Part shown: piece by piece, positions 1 through 7,371 of the stretch | Layout of the letters: every line of letters begins with the position of its first letter | Position numbering within the stretch: the stretch's first letter is position 1 | NCBI GenBank assembly: GCA_020633795.1 | Contig: JACKCX010000012.1 | Span: 1-15,513, forward strand | Reading direction: 5' to 3' | Length of the DNA: 15,513 nt | Source: Erysipelotrichaceae bacterium | Lineage (GTDB): Bacteria; Bacillota_I; Bacilli_A; RFN20; CAG-826 | Translations under genes and position numbers: made by a program | Notes under the pieces: generated by a model | The model's database searches: none | What the model saw: the letters and a program-made list of their open reading frames with translations, nothing else | What the model was told of the DNA's origin: nothing

Positions 1-1112
1 TCTAATGAAAGTTTATCTTCATGAGGATAAGCAAAGGAGAAATCTTTGAATGTCACTTCACCTTTCACATCTTGTAAAACATAAGCGTCCTGAGGATTTT
101 GAATATCTTCCGGTTGCTCTAAGAAATTAGTGATACGTTTAAAGGAGGCTTTCGCTCGTGAACGCATGCTCACCACTTGACCAAGGGCGATGAGAGGCCA
201 GATTAGAATATCGAAATAGCCGATGAATTCAACGAATTGTCCCGTAGTCTTTAAAGCGACCGTCGAACCGAATAACTGAAGAGTTTCACCTGTGACCGAT
301 ATATAGACAAACCATCCTCCGAAGCAGAGGATTAAAGTCAAGATAACCATGATGATTAACTCTAAGATAACATCAAATGCCATATAGAGTTTTCCAAAGG
401 AAATATTGACATCGCGATTCTTTTTAGCCACTTTTGAGAAGGCTAATAATTGTTGGTTTTCTTTGACGAAAGCTTTGATGACGCGGATGCCAGTAAAACT
501 CTCTTGTGAATAATCATAAAGTTCATCAAAGGCTTTTTGTCGTTGAGTCCATTTGGCGCCGACCATCTTTTCGACAATCGCCCCCCAGAAAATGATTAGC
601 ACCATGGGGATCAAACCGATTAAAGTTAATTGCCAACAGGAGATAAACATGAAGATAAGGGCGAAGACAGAAAGGAAAATGGCGTCGATAAGCATGATTG
701 TACCCCAGCCGAGGAATTCTTCGATTGTTTCTAGATCCGAAGTAAACCACGCCATAACCGTTCCCACTGAATTATCGTGATAATAAGAAATAGATAATCT
801 CTCACCTTTTAAAAACATTTCATGTCGAACGGCAGCTTCGATTTTTTGTGAAGCCATAAAAATGGTAAATCGCCAGACGATACGACCGACAAACATGCCG
901 AGAGCAATCGCCAAGATCCAATAACAACAAGTTAAGATATATTGTTTATTTTCGGCACTTAATGTTCCAAGATTTAGGGTATCGACAATATAGCCAATTT
1001 GACTTGGAATGAAAACTTGAATTAAATCCACGCCAATAAGCGTGAGTATACCAATAATGTATAGCCACGCATATCGACGATAATACTTTGTTAAATACTT
1101 GTTCCAGAGCAT
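1..1112 (-). CDS. ABC exporter half-transporter (permease plus start of ATPase), 3' truncated
   Basis: About 370 residues are visible before the window edge. The N-terminal membrane domain has hydrophobic helices (the first at about residues 15-35), followed by the conserved stretch NSVGTVMAWFTSDLETIEEF and by SQESFTGIRVIKAF. These match the YheI/BmrC/LmrC type of heterodimeric multidrug exporter. The ATPase domain has only begun (GEVTFKDFSFAYP), so Walker A, the signature motif and Walker B lie outside and catalytic competence cannot be judged. From the family, the protein should export drugs, lipids or peptides across the cytoplasmic membrane with a partner subunit, probably encoded next. 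The start is the ATG at 1112, the first Met before the membrane domain. No Shine-Dalgarno sequence precedes it. It follows the lipoprotein gene but is separated from it by a terminator and probably has its own promoter. The substrate is unknown. Confidence 0.9.
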   Translation of the reverse strand, partial: MLWNKYLTKYYRRYAWLYIIGILTLIGVDLIQVFIPSQIGYIVDTLNLGTLSAENKQYILTCCYWILAIALGMFVGRIVWRFTIFMASQKIEAAVRHEMFLKGERLSISYYHDNSVGTVMAWFTSDLETIEEFLGWGTIMLIDAIFLSVFALIFMFISCWQLTLIGLIPMVLIIFWGAIVEKMVGAKWTQRQKAFDELYDYSQESFTGIRVIKAFVKENQQLLAFSKVAKKNRDVNISFGKLYMAFDVILELIIMVILTLILCFGGWFVYISVTGETLQLFGSTVALKTTGQFVEFIGYFDILIWPLIALGQVVSMRSRAKASFKRITNFLEQPEDIQNPQDAYVLQDVKGEVTFKDFSFAYPHEDKLSL

Positions 1113-1120
1113 AAAAATGA

Positions 1121-1138
1121 ATGTTAATTAATTAACAT
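1121..1138. promoter_or_regulatory. 18-bp perfect palindrome, candidate operator of the ABC exporter
   Basis: ATGTTAATTAATTAACAT reads the same on both strands. It lies 8 bp upstream of the exporter start codon and just downstream of the predicted transcription start at about 1139, where a dimeric repressor would block RNA polymerase. Exporters of this type are often controlled by MarR- or GntR-family repressors, but no such regulator gene is in the window. AT-rich palindromes can arise by chance, so the function is inferred. Confidence 0.45.
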
Positions 1139-1145
1139 CTAAGGT

Positions 1146-1154
1146 ATTCTAACA
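1146..1154 (-). promoter_or_regulatory. Candidate extended -10 promoter for the ABC exporter
   Basis: On the minus strand this reads TGTTAGAAT: a TG element, one base, then TAGAAT (5 of 6 to TATAAT). No good -35 box is seen. It lies between the upstream terminator (1177-1199) and the exporter gene, where a promoter is needed. Predicted transcription start is about 1139. Confidence 0.45.
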
Positions 1155-1176
1155 CTAAACATTTAATAAACCATAT

Positions 1177-1199
1177 AAAAAAAACCGATTGCCGGTTTT
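1177..1199 (-). terminator. Rho-independent terminator of the lipoprotein gene
   Basis: On the minus strand a 7-bp stem AAAACCG/CGGTTTT with a 5-base loop is followed by more T, so the transcript ends in about eight U in a row. It lies 25 bases after the lipoprotein stop codon. Confidence 0.85.
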
Positions 1200-1223
1200 C
1201 TTGATAAATTATTAATTATTCGA

Positions 1224-1904
1224 TTAGTCAGAAGAAACTTCTGTCAGGGTATAAACAACGATTTTAGTTAAGATAGCTCTCTGTCCATAAACATCTAAAA
1301 GTAGATGATCAGCCGCTTCCGCTAATTGATAGGAACATTTTGTTTCTTCGATGGTTGCAATTGAAGAAAAATCAGTATCCAAGCGAACATATTTTGAATC
1401 GTTAACTGATATAGCTACAGGGGTATCAATGGAATCTACTGTCCCACTCTCACTATAAATAGTGGCGCTTCGTGGTTGAGCATAAACCTCCACCATTGAA
1501 ACACTAAAAGACGCATTGAAGCTAATATCCAAAACACCATCAAGCGAAGAGTTCAAATGTCCGACTTTTAATCCTCCGACTCCTTCGGCGACATAATTGG
1601 CGGTCGTAACAGTGCTAAACACTCCATCAGGATCGCTCATCAAAGCCAGAATTTCACTGCCGTTTTCGGTAGCGATATCCGCTCCTTGTTCAGTCGCATC
1701 AGAAGAGATTGTAATTGTGTGAGCGGTATAATCATCAGTGACTAATGTATCACCGTATCCTTCGTAATATTCAATCGTCTCGTCTTCAATCGTCTCATCA
1801 TCGCTAAGGCCTTCATCGTGTTCGTCCTTCGAAAAATCGATATTGCAACTAGTCAATAAAAAGAGGAGGGAAACGAGAGAAACAAAATAAATTTTTTTCG
1901 ACAT
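1224..1904 (-). CDS. Putative surface lipoprotein with a beta-rich domain
   Basis: The 226-residue product starts MSKKIYFVSL and has a hydrophobic core ending in the lipobox LTSC, with Cys20 as the predicted lipidation site. It should be processed by Lgt and signal peptidase II and stay anchored outside the membrane. Residues about 24-60 form a very acidic linker with two DETIE repeats. The rest (about 65-222) alternates short hydrophobic and Ser/Thr/Gly-rich stretches, including GVGGLKVG and a closing ILTKIVVYT. This suggests a beta-sandwich of the kind found in secreted binding modules. I do not recognise the family and assign no function. The gene lies 24 bp after recJ, has its own likely promoter and terminator, and has no Shine-Dalgarno sequence; it may be translated from a leaderless mRNA. 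Confidence 0.8.
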   Translation of the reverse strand: MSKKIYFVSLVSLLFLLTSCNIDFSKDEHDEGLSDDETIEDETIEYYEGYGDTLVTDDYTAHTITISSDATEQGADIATENGSEILALMSDPDGVFSTVTTANYVAEGVGGLKVGHLNSSLDGVLDISFNASFSVSMVEVYAQPRSATIYSESGTVDSIDTPVAISVNDSKYVRLDTDFSSIATIEETKCSYQLAEAADHLLLDVYGQRAILTKIVVYTLTEVSSD

Positions 1905-1910
1905 ATAAAT

Positions 1911-1919
1911 ATTATACCA
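1911..1919 (-). promoter_or_regulatory. Extended -10 promoter of the lipoprotein gene
   Basis: The minus strand reads TGGTATAAT: a perfect TATAAT with the TG extension, and no clear -35 box. Exactly six bases separate TATAAT from the ATG at 1904, so normal -10 spacing puts transcription start on the A of the start codon. No ribosome binding site is found between recJ and the gene. Confidence 0.6.
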
Positions 1920-1928
1920 AATCTCTAT

Positions 1929-3500
1929 CTATATATTATAGCTTTCCGCGATTTTTGAAATCAAAAATTCAATATTTTTATTCCCGCGATATTGATTGAT
2001 GCGTAAATTACCTGTCATATCAACAAATTGATATTTGCTTAAGCTGTCGCGAGAAATATTAAAACCTGTCAATCGGACATTTTGTCCAATTTGAGTGATA
2101 AGGTGGCGACCATCACGAGAGAAAAAGAGGGATGAAACACTAATTCTCTTTAAAGAGAAAAGAGGTGATGACCAGCCTTCGCCAAAAGGAGCAAAAGTTT
2201 GGATGAGATGATAATTGTCTTCATTTATTTCCGTGAGGCGTAAATCAATCACTTGTCGGATAACAGGTTGAAGAGGAGTGGAACGAACAAATTTTAAAAA
2301 GTCTTGGCGGAAAGAGGGATAGTCAGAAGCCTTTAATGTACAACCACCTGCTAAAGCATGACCGCCAAAAGAAAGGAGATAGTTTTGTAATGTCTTAAAT
2401 GTTTCAACGACATTAAAGCCTTCCGGAGCACGACAACTTCCTTTTAAAATATCGCCACTTTTATCGTAAGTTAGAACAAGAGTGGGCTTTTGATATTTGG
2501 AACATAATTGATTAGCGATGAGACCTAGAAGACCTTCCTTAGCTTCGCTGATAAAAATGATAGCTTCTTCATTGACAACAGAGAGACTCTCCAAAGATTC
2601 ACTCGCCGTTTTGGAAGCTATTTTTCTCTCTTCATTCACATTAAAAATCCATGAGGAGTAGTTTAAGAGATTATCGTTTTTCTCATCGGTGAAATAGGAG
2701 ACTAAATGATTGATATCAGGGCCATCGATCAAACGGCCAATCGCATTGATTTTCGGGGCTATCTTGAGACCAATTGTCACTTCGTTGAACGGTTCTTCTT
2801 CTTTTAAAACATCGAGAGCGGGAAATTCGCCATTTCGATATTGAGAGATGACTAAGCGCAATAAATTACGATTATAATCCAAAAGAGGCATGATATCAGA
2901 AATTAGTGAAATAGCCGCCAAAGTTGCTAAATACTTATCATAACGACCAAGAAAAGCGATAGAGAACATAAAAGCGGTAAACGCTCCACTGGACGGAACA
3001 TTACCAAAATGAGAAAGGATCGGATGAATTATAAAATCAGCATTTGGTAAATTATCCTGAGCCTGATGATGATCGATAATCAAGACATGAACTCCGTTTT
3101 TCTTCAATAATTCAATTGGCTCAAAAGCGGTGATTCCATTGTCGACAGTAATGAGTAATTTAGTGCCATTTTCAATAGCTTCTTGAGCTTTTTTGAGGGT
3201 TAATCCATATCCATCTTCATACCGGTTGGGTAAATAAGAGGTAACTTCATAGTTTTGATATTGAAACATCTTCACTAAAATTGAAGTTCCCATCACTCCA
3301 TCAGCGTCATAATCACCATAGATAAATATCTTGCCGTTTTCTTTCATAACGGCTCGAATTAAAGCCAGCGCTTCATCGATGTGATCAAATCGATGTCCGA
3401 GAGCAAAATTATCCTCAGTGACAGGCGCAGTGAGCTGATGATATTGATCTTCACTGATGTGATAGTAATTTAATAATTTTTGAAATAAATTGTCATTCAT
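1929..3500 (-). CDS. recJ: Single-stranded-DNA exonuclease RecJ (DHH family)
   Basis: This is a 523-residue 5'-3' single-strand exonuclease of recombination and mismatch repair, with Mn/Mg-dependent chemistry. The DHH domain shows GDYDADG (62-68), TVDNG (118-122), DHH (143-145) and SDIMPL (201-206), followed by APKINAIGR (248-256). The DHHA1 domain shows the substrate-binding FGGHALAGG (378-386). A C-terminal OB-like region (about 400-523) follows. The expected metal-binding motifs are all present. The protein is shorter than many RecJ proteins (Bacillus RecJ is near 780), so the extra C-terminal domain of Bacillus RecJ is absent. The ATG at 3500 is the only sensible start, yet it lies only 10 bases from the secDF terminator hairpin and has no clear Shine-Dalgarno sequence. 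secDF-recJ order matches Bacillus. Confidence 0.95.
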   Translation of the reverse strand: MNDNLFQKLLNYYHISEDQYHQLTAPVTEDNFALGHRFDHIDEALALIRAVMKENGKIFIYGDYDADGVMGTSILVKMFQYQNYEVTSYLPNRYEDGYGLTLKKAQEAIENGTKLLITVDNGITAFEPIELLKKNGVHVLIIDHHQAQDNLPNADFIIHPILSHFGNVPSSGAFTAFMFSIAFLGRYDKYLATLAAISLISDIMPLLDYNRNLLRLVISQYRNGEFPALDVLKEEEPFNEVTIGLKIAPKINAIGRLIDGPDINHLVSYFTDEKNDNLLNYSSWIFNVNEERKIASKTASESLESLSVVNEEAIIFISEAKEGLLGLIANQLCSKYQKPTLVLTYDKSGDILKGSCRAPEGFNVVETFKTLQNYLLSFGGHALAGGCTLKASDYPSFRQDFLKFVRSTPLQPVIRQVIDLRLTEINEDNYHLIQTFAPFGEGWSSPLFSLKRISVSSLFFSRDGRHLITQIGQNVRLTGFNISRDSLSKYQFVDMTGNLRINQYRGNKNIEFLISKIAESYNI

Positions 3501-3504
3501 AGTA

Positions 3505-3529
3505 ATAAAAGGCTACCGAGATGGTAGCC
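3505..3529 (-). terminator. Rho-independent terminator after secDF, just before recJ
   Basis: A 7-bp stem GGCTACC/GGTAGCC with a 5-base loop is followed on the minus strand by TTTTATT. The recJ start codon follows ten bases after the stem. It should end secDF transcripts, or act as an attenuator in a recJ leader if recJ starts upstream. Confidence 0.8.
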
Positions 3530-3536
3530 ATTAATT

Positions 3537-6221
3537 TTAATCGTTAATACCAATAAAGATGGCTTCCTCAGGCTCAGCTGATTTGTTCTGATGAGGTTTA
3601 ACCGCTTTCTTGTTTTTACGTGGTTTTCTCTCGATGTGGAGAGGCTTAAATAATTTATAGAAGAAAGAGGCGATAGGAGCGAAGAGGACAGTCACAACCC
3701 AGGTTGAGAAAATAACTCCAATAAAGAGAAGCGCAAAGACCCATGTCGCTTCTTTTGGACCAAAGCCGAAGAATCCGAGCGCAATCCAACCGATGAAGAT
3801 AGCAACAGCGCTGAGGCAAGTAAAGGCTAAGGATGTGCCTCTAATCGCTAAGGCGCGGCGATTTTCAATGGAGTTATCATGCATTTTATCTTCGAGAATC
3901 AATTCTCTTTCGCGATTCATAATCAAAACGGAGATCATCATCGCAAACATCGCAACGACGGGAACCGAAGCTAAAACAAGAGAAGAAACAGCGAGACGTG
4001 TAATCGAGAAAATACCGATAATCACACCGCTGACTGCGGTTGTTACAACAAGGGAAGCTAGACCGCGTGATAAGCGATAGCGAAGCATAAAGTATAAGCC
4101 AAGGACAGCAATGGAGACGCCGACGGCGAGACCAACAGCGCTGAAATCAATATAAGATGTTTCATATCCTTGAATGGATTTTAAGCTAATCGTTGTTTTT
4201 GTCGTGTCAAAGTCAAGAGCGGAAACGGCATTCGCTAAATTATCATTCAATGATTGACCGTCAGCGATTTGAACAATTGTTCCATCATCATATAAACCGA
4301 GAGTATCGGTTGATAAGGTGAGATCTAAACGAGCGACATAGTAGTAATGCGTAATGGTTTGTTCATCGACAACTTCCGAAGTGGAATCTGGAATATATAA
4401 ATCGGAGAGATGACTATCAGCTGTTTGATCGCCATTTCCATCAGTGACATATAAAGGTGTGGATGAAACGGTATATCCACCATTTCCATCTGCTTCATAT
4501 AAATAGACATGAGAGAGAATTTCATAAATGGTGTTCTCATCGAAAGCTGATGTTTCAGTCGAGCTATCCGTTTTTGTTTCAAAATAAATTTCGGAAGAAG
4601 GAGAAACACGGCTATTCACAAAAGCGTTGTTATCATTAAGAGCCGCAAAAGTGATGGAACCGCCAAGAGAAACAACAAATAATACCGCGGTGATAATTCC
4701 TGCTAATTTGTGTCGCTTTGTTAAATCTTTTTCAGCATAAGCTCCAAAATAATCTTGTTTTTCCTCTTTGATAAGATCAGGAACACGATCGCTATTGATG
4801 CCGAACATTTCATAGTTTCCAGTGAGGTTGGAGGCATTGGTGGCAAGCCACATCATGCCTTTTAAGCCGAGAGTATTTAGTAAGAGTGAAACTAATCCGC
4901 CGATGACAGTAATGGCGCCAAAAGCTCGGAACATCGCTCCACCAAAAACATAAGCAAAGACACCAAAGACAATTAAAACGATGTTGACATCAATAATAGG
5001 GAGAAGCGAACGCTTTGAAGCTTCAGTATTGGCTTTTTTCAAACTGCGTCCACGATAGGATTCGCTTTTTAGTTTCGCCATATATATCGCGCCGCTGATT
5101 AAGGAAGCTACAGCTACCGCGATGACTCCTAAAAGTCCAACGATACTAAATTCAGCCGAGAACCATATTGTCGTCAATAGTCCCAGATAGGCTGAAGAAA
5201 TTGTGATGGCGCTAATAGCGACAGCGCCAAGACGATAGAAAATAACAAGGATAAGCGCCAAGAAAACGATGACGCAAATTGTCGCGGAAAGTGTTGATGT
5301 AACAGCGAGTCGATCATAGTTAATTAATGGTTCTAATGAAGCATCAATTCTTTCATCAAACATGAATTGAACTTTGTAGTTTAGTTCACCAGCATTGATT
5401 AAATTAATGAAGAAACGAGCGTTGTTATAGGCTACTTTCTTTTCATCGACGGAAGCTGAACCGTCATTGTTAGTATCAAGATTGATCAAACTGTAGAGAC
5501 GATTAGCTGCATCGTCATCATAATATTGTGTGTCGGCGTCAGAAGAAACTTCAAATTTCATCAAAAGGCGACTGTTATATTCATTCGAAGAGTCAGTGGC
5601 CGCTTCAAAAGTGCACTTTCCTTCTTCGTAATCATACCAAAGGTAGAGATAGTATTTGTATGTTGACTCTTCACTATCGCTGCTGGAAGATTCTTCAGCA
5701 TAGGTGCGATCTTCTTCTTCCATATCATCTCGAGCAATTTGCAAGAGTTCATCGACTGGGGTGGTATTAACAGGGAGTAAGATGGCTGGATAACCATTAT
5801 AGGTATCGATGGAAGCTTTTTTGCTATTGAGGAGGAACTCATCAGCGGTTAAAGCCTCATCACCATAGGTCAAGCCAAGGTTTCCGTTAAAAGTTAAATA
5901 GGTTGAAATATTATTGTAATCGGAAGTTGTTTTCTCAGAGAGGCGAACCTTTACAGTGTCGTATCCCACGGTGTAAACTTCGTAAGATGTGACCTTTGCG
6001 GTATCCAATCTTTCCTTCATTGTTTCTGCGATATCGTCAACGGCAGTGCTGTCTTCAAATTCAATTTCTTCGTCATCTTTATCCGAAACGCGGAAAGTGA
6101 TTTCCTTTCCATTATCAAATTGATTATTTGAATTTACTTTAGTGATTTCTCCAACAAATGTTGTTCCCACTAATACTAGGGCGGTAAAAGCCAATACAAT
6201 ATAGGCCCAAATTCTGCGCAT
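3537..6221 (-). CDS. secDF: Divergent fused protein-export membrane protein SecDF
   Basis: This 894-residue protein is the accessory part of the Sec translocon that helps pull exported proteins across the membrane. It shows the SecD-SecF fusion plan of 12 helices: TM1 (4-23), a large outer domain (about 30-300), TM2-6 (309-458), TM7 (505-527), a second outer domain (about 530-690), and TM8-12 (693-852), then a Lys-rich cytoplasmic tail. Family signatures include YRGRSLKKA (389-397) and IIDVNI (409-414). It is longer than Bacillus SecDF (about 737), mainly in the outer domains. These are acidic and low in complexity (residues 168-190) and carry an EF-hand-like loop (249-260). Anchoring on RGRSL and on the basic loop after TM10, the conserved aspartates of TM4 and TM10 appear to be Ile375 and Ile763. 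The start ATG has AGGAGG seven bases upstream. Confidence 0.88.
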   Translation of the reverse strand: MRRIWAYIVLAFTALVLVGTTFVGEITKVNSNNQFDNGKEITFRVSDKDDEEIEFEDSTAVDDIAETMKERLDTAKVTSYEVYTVGYDTVKVRLSEKTTSDYNNISTYLTFNGNLGLTYGDEALTADEFLLNSKKASIDTYNGYPAILLPVNTTPVDELLQIARDDMEEEDRTYAEESSSSDSEESTYKYYLYLWYDYEEGKCTFEAATDSSNEYNSRLLMKFEVSSDADTQYYDDDAANRLYSLINLDTNNDGSASVDEKKVAYNNARFFINLINAGELNYKVQFMFDERIDASLEPLINYDRLAVTSTLSATICVIVFLALILVIFYRLGAVAISAITISSAYLGLLTTIWFSAEFSIVGLLGVIAVAVASLISGAIYMAKLKSESYRGRSLKKANTEASKRSLLPIIDVNIVLIVFGVFAYVFGGAMFRAFGAITVIGGLVSLLLNTLGLKGMMWLATNASNLTGNYEMFGINSDRVPDLIKEEKQDYFGAYAEKDLTKRHKLAGIITAVLFVVSLGGSITFAALNDNNAFVNSRVSPSSEIYFETKTDSSTETSAFDENTIYEILSHVYLYEADGNGGYTVSSTPLYVTDGNGDQTADSHLSDLYIPDSTSEVVDEQTITHYYYVARLDLTLSTDTLGLYDDGTIVQIADGQSLNDNLANAVSALDFDTTKTTISLKSIQGYETSYIDFSAVGLAVGVSIAVLGLYFMLRYRLSRGLASLVVTTAVSGVIIGIFSITRLAVSSLVLASVPVVAMFAMMISVLIMNRERELILEDKMHDNSIENRRALAIRGTSLAFTCLSAVAIFIGWIALGFFGFGPKEATWVFALLFIGVIFSTWVVTVLFAPIASFFYKLFKPLHIERKPRKNKKAVKPHQNKSAEPEEAIFIGIND

Positions 6222-6304
6222 AATATTTCCTCCTGTGTGATAGCCAAGCGCTCACGCGTCTATGTAATAACATACAACAACCACGCGTCGTATGCAATAA
6301 TTAT

Positions 6305-6328
6305 TTGCGCGCATAATGCTACGCGCAA
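6305..6328. repeat. Inverted repeat TTGCGCG / CGCGCAA
   Basis: A perfect 7-bp inverted repeat encloses 10 bases. No T-run follows on the minus strand, so it is not a typical terminator. It lies within the secDF upstream region and could fold in RNA or bind a protein. Confidence 0.5.
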
Positions 6329-6330
6329 TA

Positions 6331-6356
6331 GAGCTTTCTTCGGTTTACCGAAGCTC
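6331..6356 (-). other. Hairpin immediately downstream of ruvB
   Basis: CTTCGG/CCGAAG closes a 4-base loop, with an outer GAG/CTC extension across a 4-base bulge. It begins 2 bases after the ruvB stop codon. The bases after it on the minus strand are TATTGCG, so it lacks the U-run of a standard terminator. It may protect the 3' end, or terminate only weakly and allow read-through into secDF. Confidence 0.5.
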
Positions 6357-6358
6357 CA

Positions 6359-7363
6359 TTAAAACAAGCCTTCTTGATGTTTAATTTTAAGGTGCTCATA
6401 AGCCTTTTTATTGGCAATGCGGCCTCGCGGTGTTCGTTCAATCATGCCGATTTGCAAAAGATATGGCTCATAAACATCTTCCAAATTAGGGATTTCTTCT
6501 CCGATCGCGTTGGCTAAAGTTTCAAGTCCCACGGGACCACCATTAAAGCGATGAATGAGAGTTTCTAAATAGCGAACATCGACATCATCAAGACCGATTT
6601 CATCAACTTTTAAAGCTTTCAAAGCCACTAAGGCATCATCAAGTGTAATATCATCTTTTCCTTCGAAATTAGCAAAATCTCTCACGCGCTTAAAAAGGCG
6701 GTTAGCAATACGTGGTGTCCCACGACTTCTCTTACTGATTTCTTTGGCGGCATCAAGAGATATGTTAGTTTTAAACACACGAGCTGTGCGACGAACAATC
6801 TGCTCAATTTCCTCTTCGTCATAATAATTTAATTTCTCAGTGATGCCAAAGCGAGCACGAAGCGGAGCACTCAAATTACCAGCGCGCGTCGTCGCTCCAA
6901 TCAAAGTAAAAGGTGGCAGATCCATCGTTAATGAACGCGAACCATTTTCACGGTTAATCACCACAGAAAATTTAAAATCTTCCATCGCGGTAAAAAGAGA
7001 CTCTTCAATAATGCGAGGTAAGCGATGAATTTCATCGATAAAAAGAATATCACCTGGTTTTAAGTCTGATAAAATCGCTGCTAAATCACCTGTCTTTTCG
7101 AGACTCGGTCCTGTTGTGACATGAATATCAGCATGCATTTCATGAGCGATGACATAGGCCAAAGTTGTCTTTCCTAAACCCGGAGGACCATAAAATAAAA
7201 GATGGTCGAGAGGTTCGTCACGGTGAAGAGCAGCGCCAATAAAAACATGAAGATTTTTCTTTAAGTCCTTTTGTCCTACATATTCTTTGAGAGTTTGAGG
7301 GCGCAAAGAAATTTCTTCTTGGCGATCGATTTCATGAGGTAAAGCATCTACTAATCTTGGCAT
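6359..7363 (-). CDS. ruvB: Holliday junction branch-migration ATPase RuvB
   Basis: This is a 334-residue AAA+ motor, the usual family length, that forms hexameric rings with RuvA and drives branch migration of Holliday junctions. Visible motifs are Walker A GPPGLGKT (59-66), Walker B with DEIH (110-113), sensor 1 GATTRAG (156-162), sensor 2 RSRGTPRIANRL (212-223), and the C-terminal winged helix with RTPRGR (310-315). All catalytic motifs are intact. It starts 8 bases after the ruvA stop with only a weak AGAGA upstream, so it is probably translated by coupling to ruvA. No ruvC is present; low-GC Gram-positives use RecU instead. Confidence 0.98.
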   Translation of the reverse strand: MPRLVDALPHEIDRQEEISLRPQTLKEYVGQKDLKKNLHVFIGAALHRDEPLDHLLFYGPPGLGKTTLAYVIAHEMHADIHVTTGPSLEKTGDLAAILSDLKPGDILFIDEIHRLPRIIEESLFTAMEDFKFSVVINRENGSRSLTMDLPPFTLIGATTRAGNLSAPLRARFGITEKLNYYDEEEIEQIVRRTARVFKTNISLDAAKEISKRSRGTPRIANRLFKRVRDFANFEGKDDITLDDALVALKALKVDEIGLDDVDVRYLETLIHRFNGGPVGLETLANAIGEEIPNLEDVYEPYLLQIGMIERTPRGRIANKKAYEHLKIKHQEGLF

Positions 7364-7371
7364 AGTTTTCT

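Larger units (their letters stand above)
6222..6358. other. Structured intergenic region between ruvB and secDF
   Basis: This 137-bp gap has no ORF and is richer in CpG than the surrounding genes. It holds two copies of CACGCGTC (6253-6260 and 6282-6289, 29 bp apart), each followed by a similar TATG.AATAA stretch. It also has a TTGCGCG/CGCGCAA inverted repeat (6305-6328) and a hairpin after ruvB (6331-6356). The secDF ribosome binding site is at the low-coordinate end. A weak promoter-like pair TTGCAT-17-TATGTT can be read on the minus strand, but no strong promoter is seen. It may be a structured leader of secDF or an intergenic repeat. Confidence 0.5.

Noticed and set aside
526..780. Two opposite-strand or out-of-frame ORFs in the first kilobase
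   Set aside because: Both overlap the ABC exporter reading frame, which runs without a stop from 1112 to the window edge and matches the exporter family throughout.
1924..1940. Extra TATAAT at the end of recJ
   Set aside because: It encodes the last recJ residues and stop, and has no TG extension or -35 box. The later TGGTATAAT is the better promoter.
4325..4609. Out-of-frame ORF in the secDF outer domain
   Set aside because: It lies wholly inside secDF in another frame, with no ribosome binding site or recognisable domain.
6331..6356. Standard terminator after ruvB
   Set aside because: The hairpin is good but lacks a U-run on the minus strand, so it is listed as a hairpin only.
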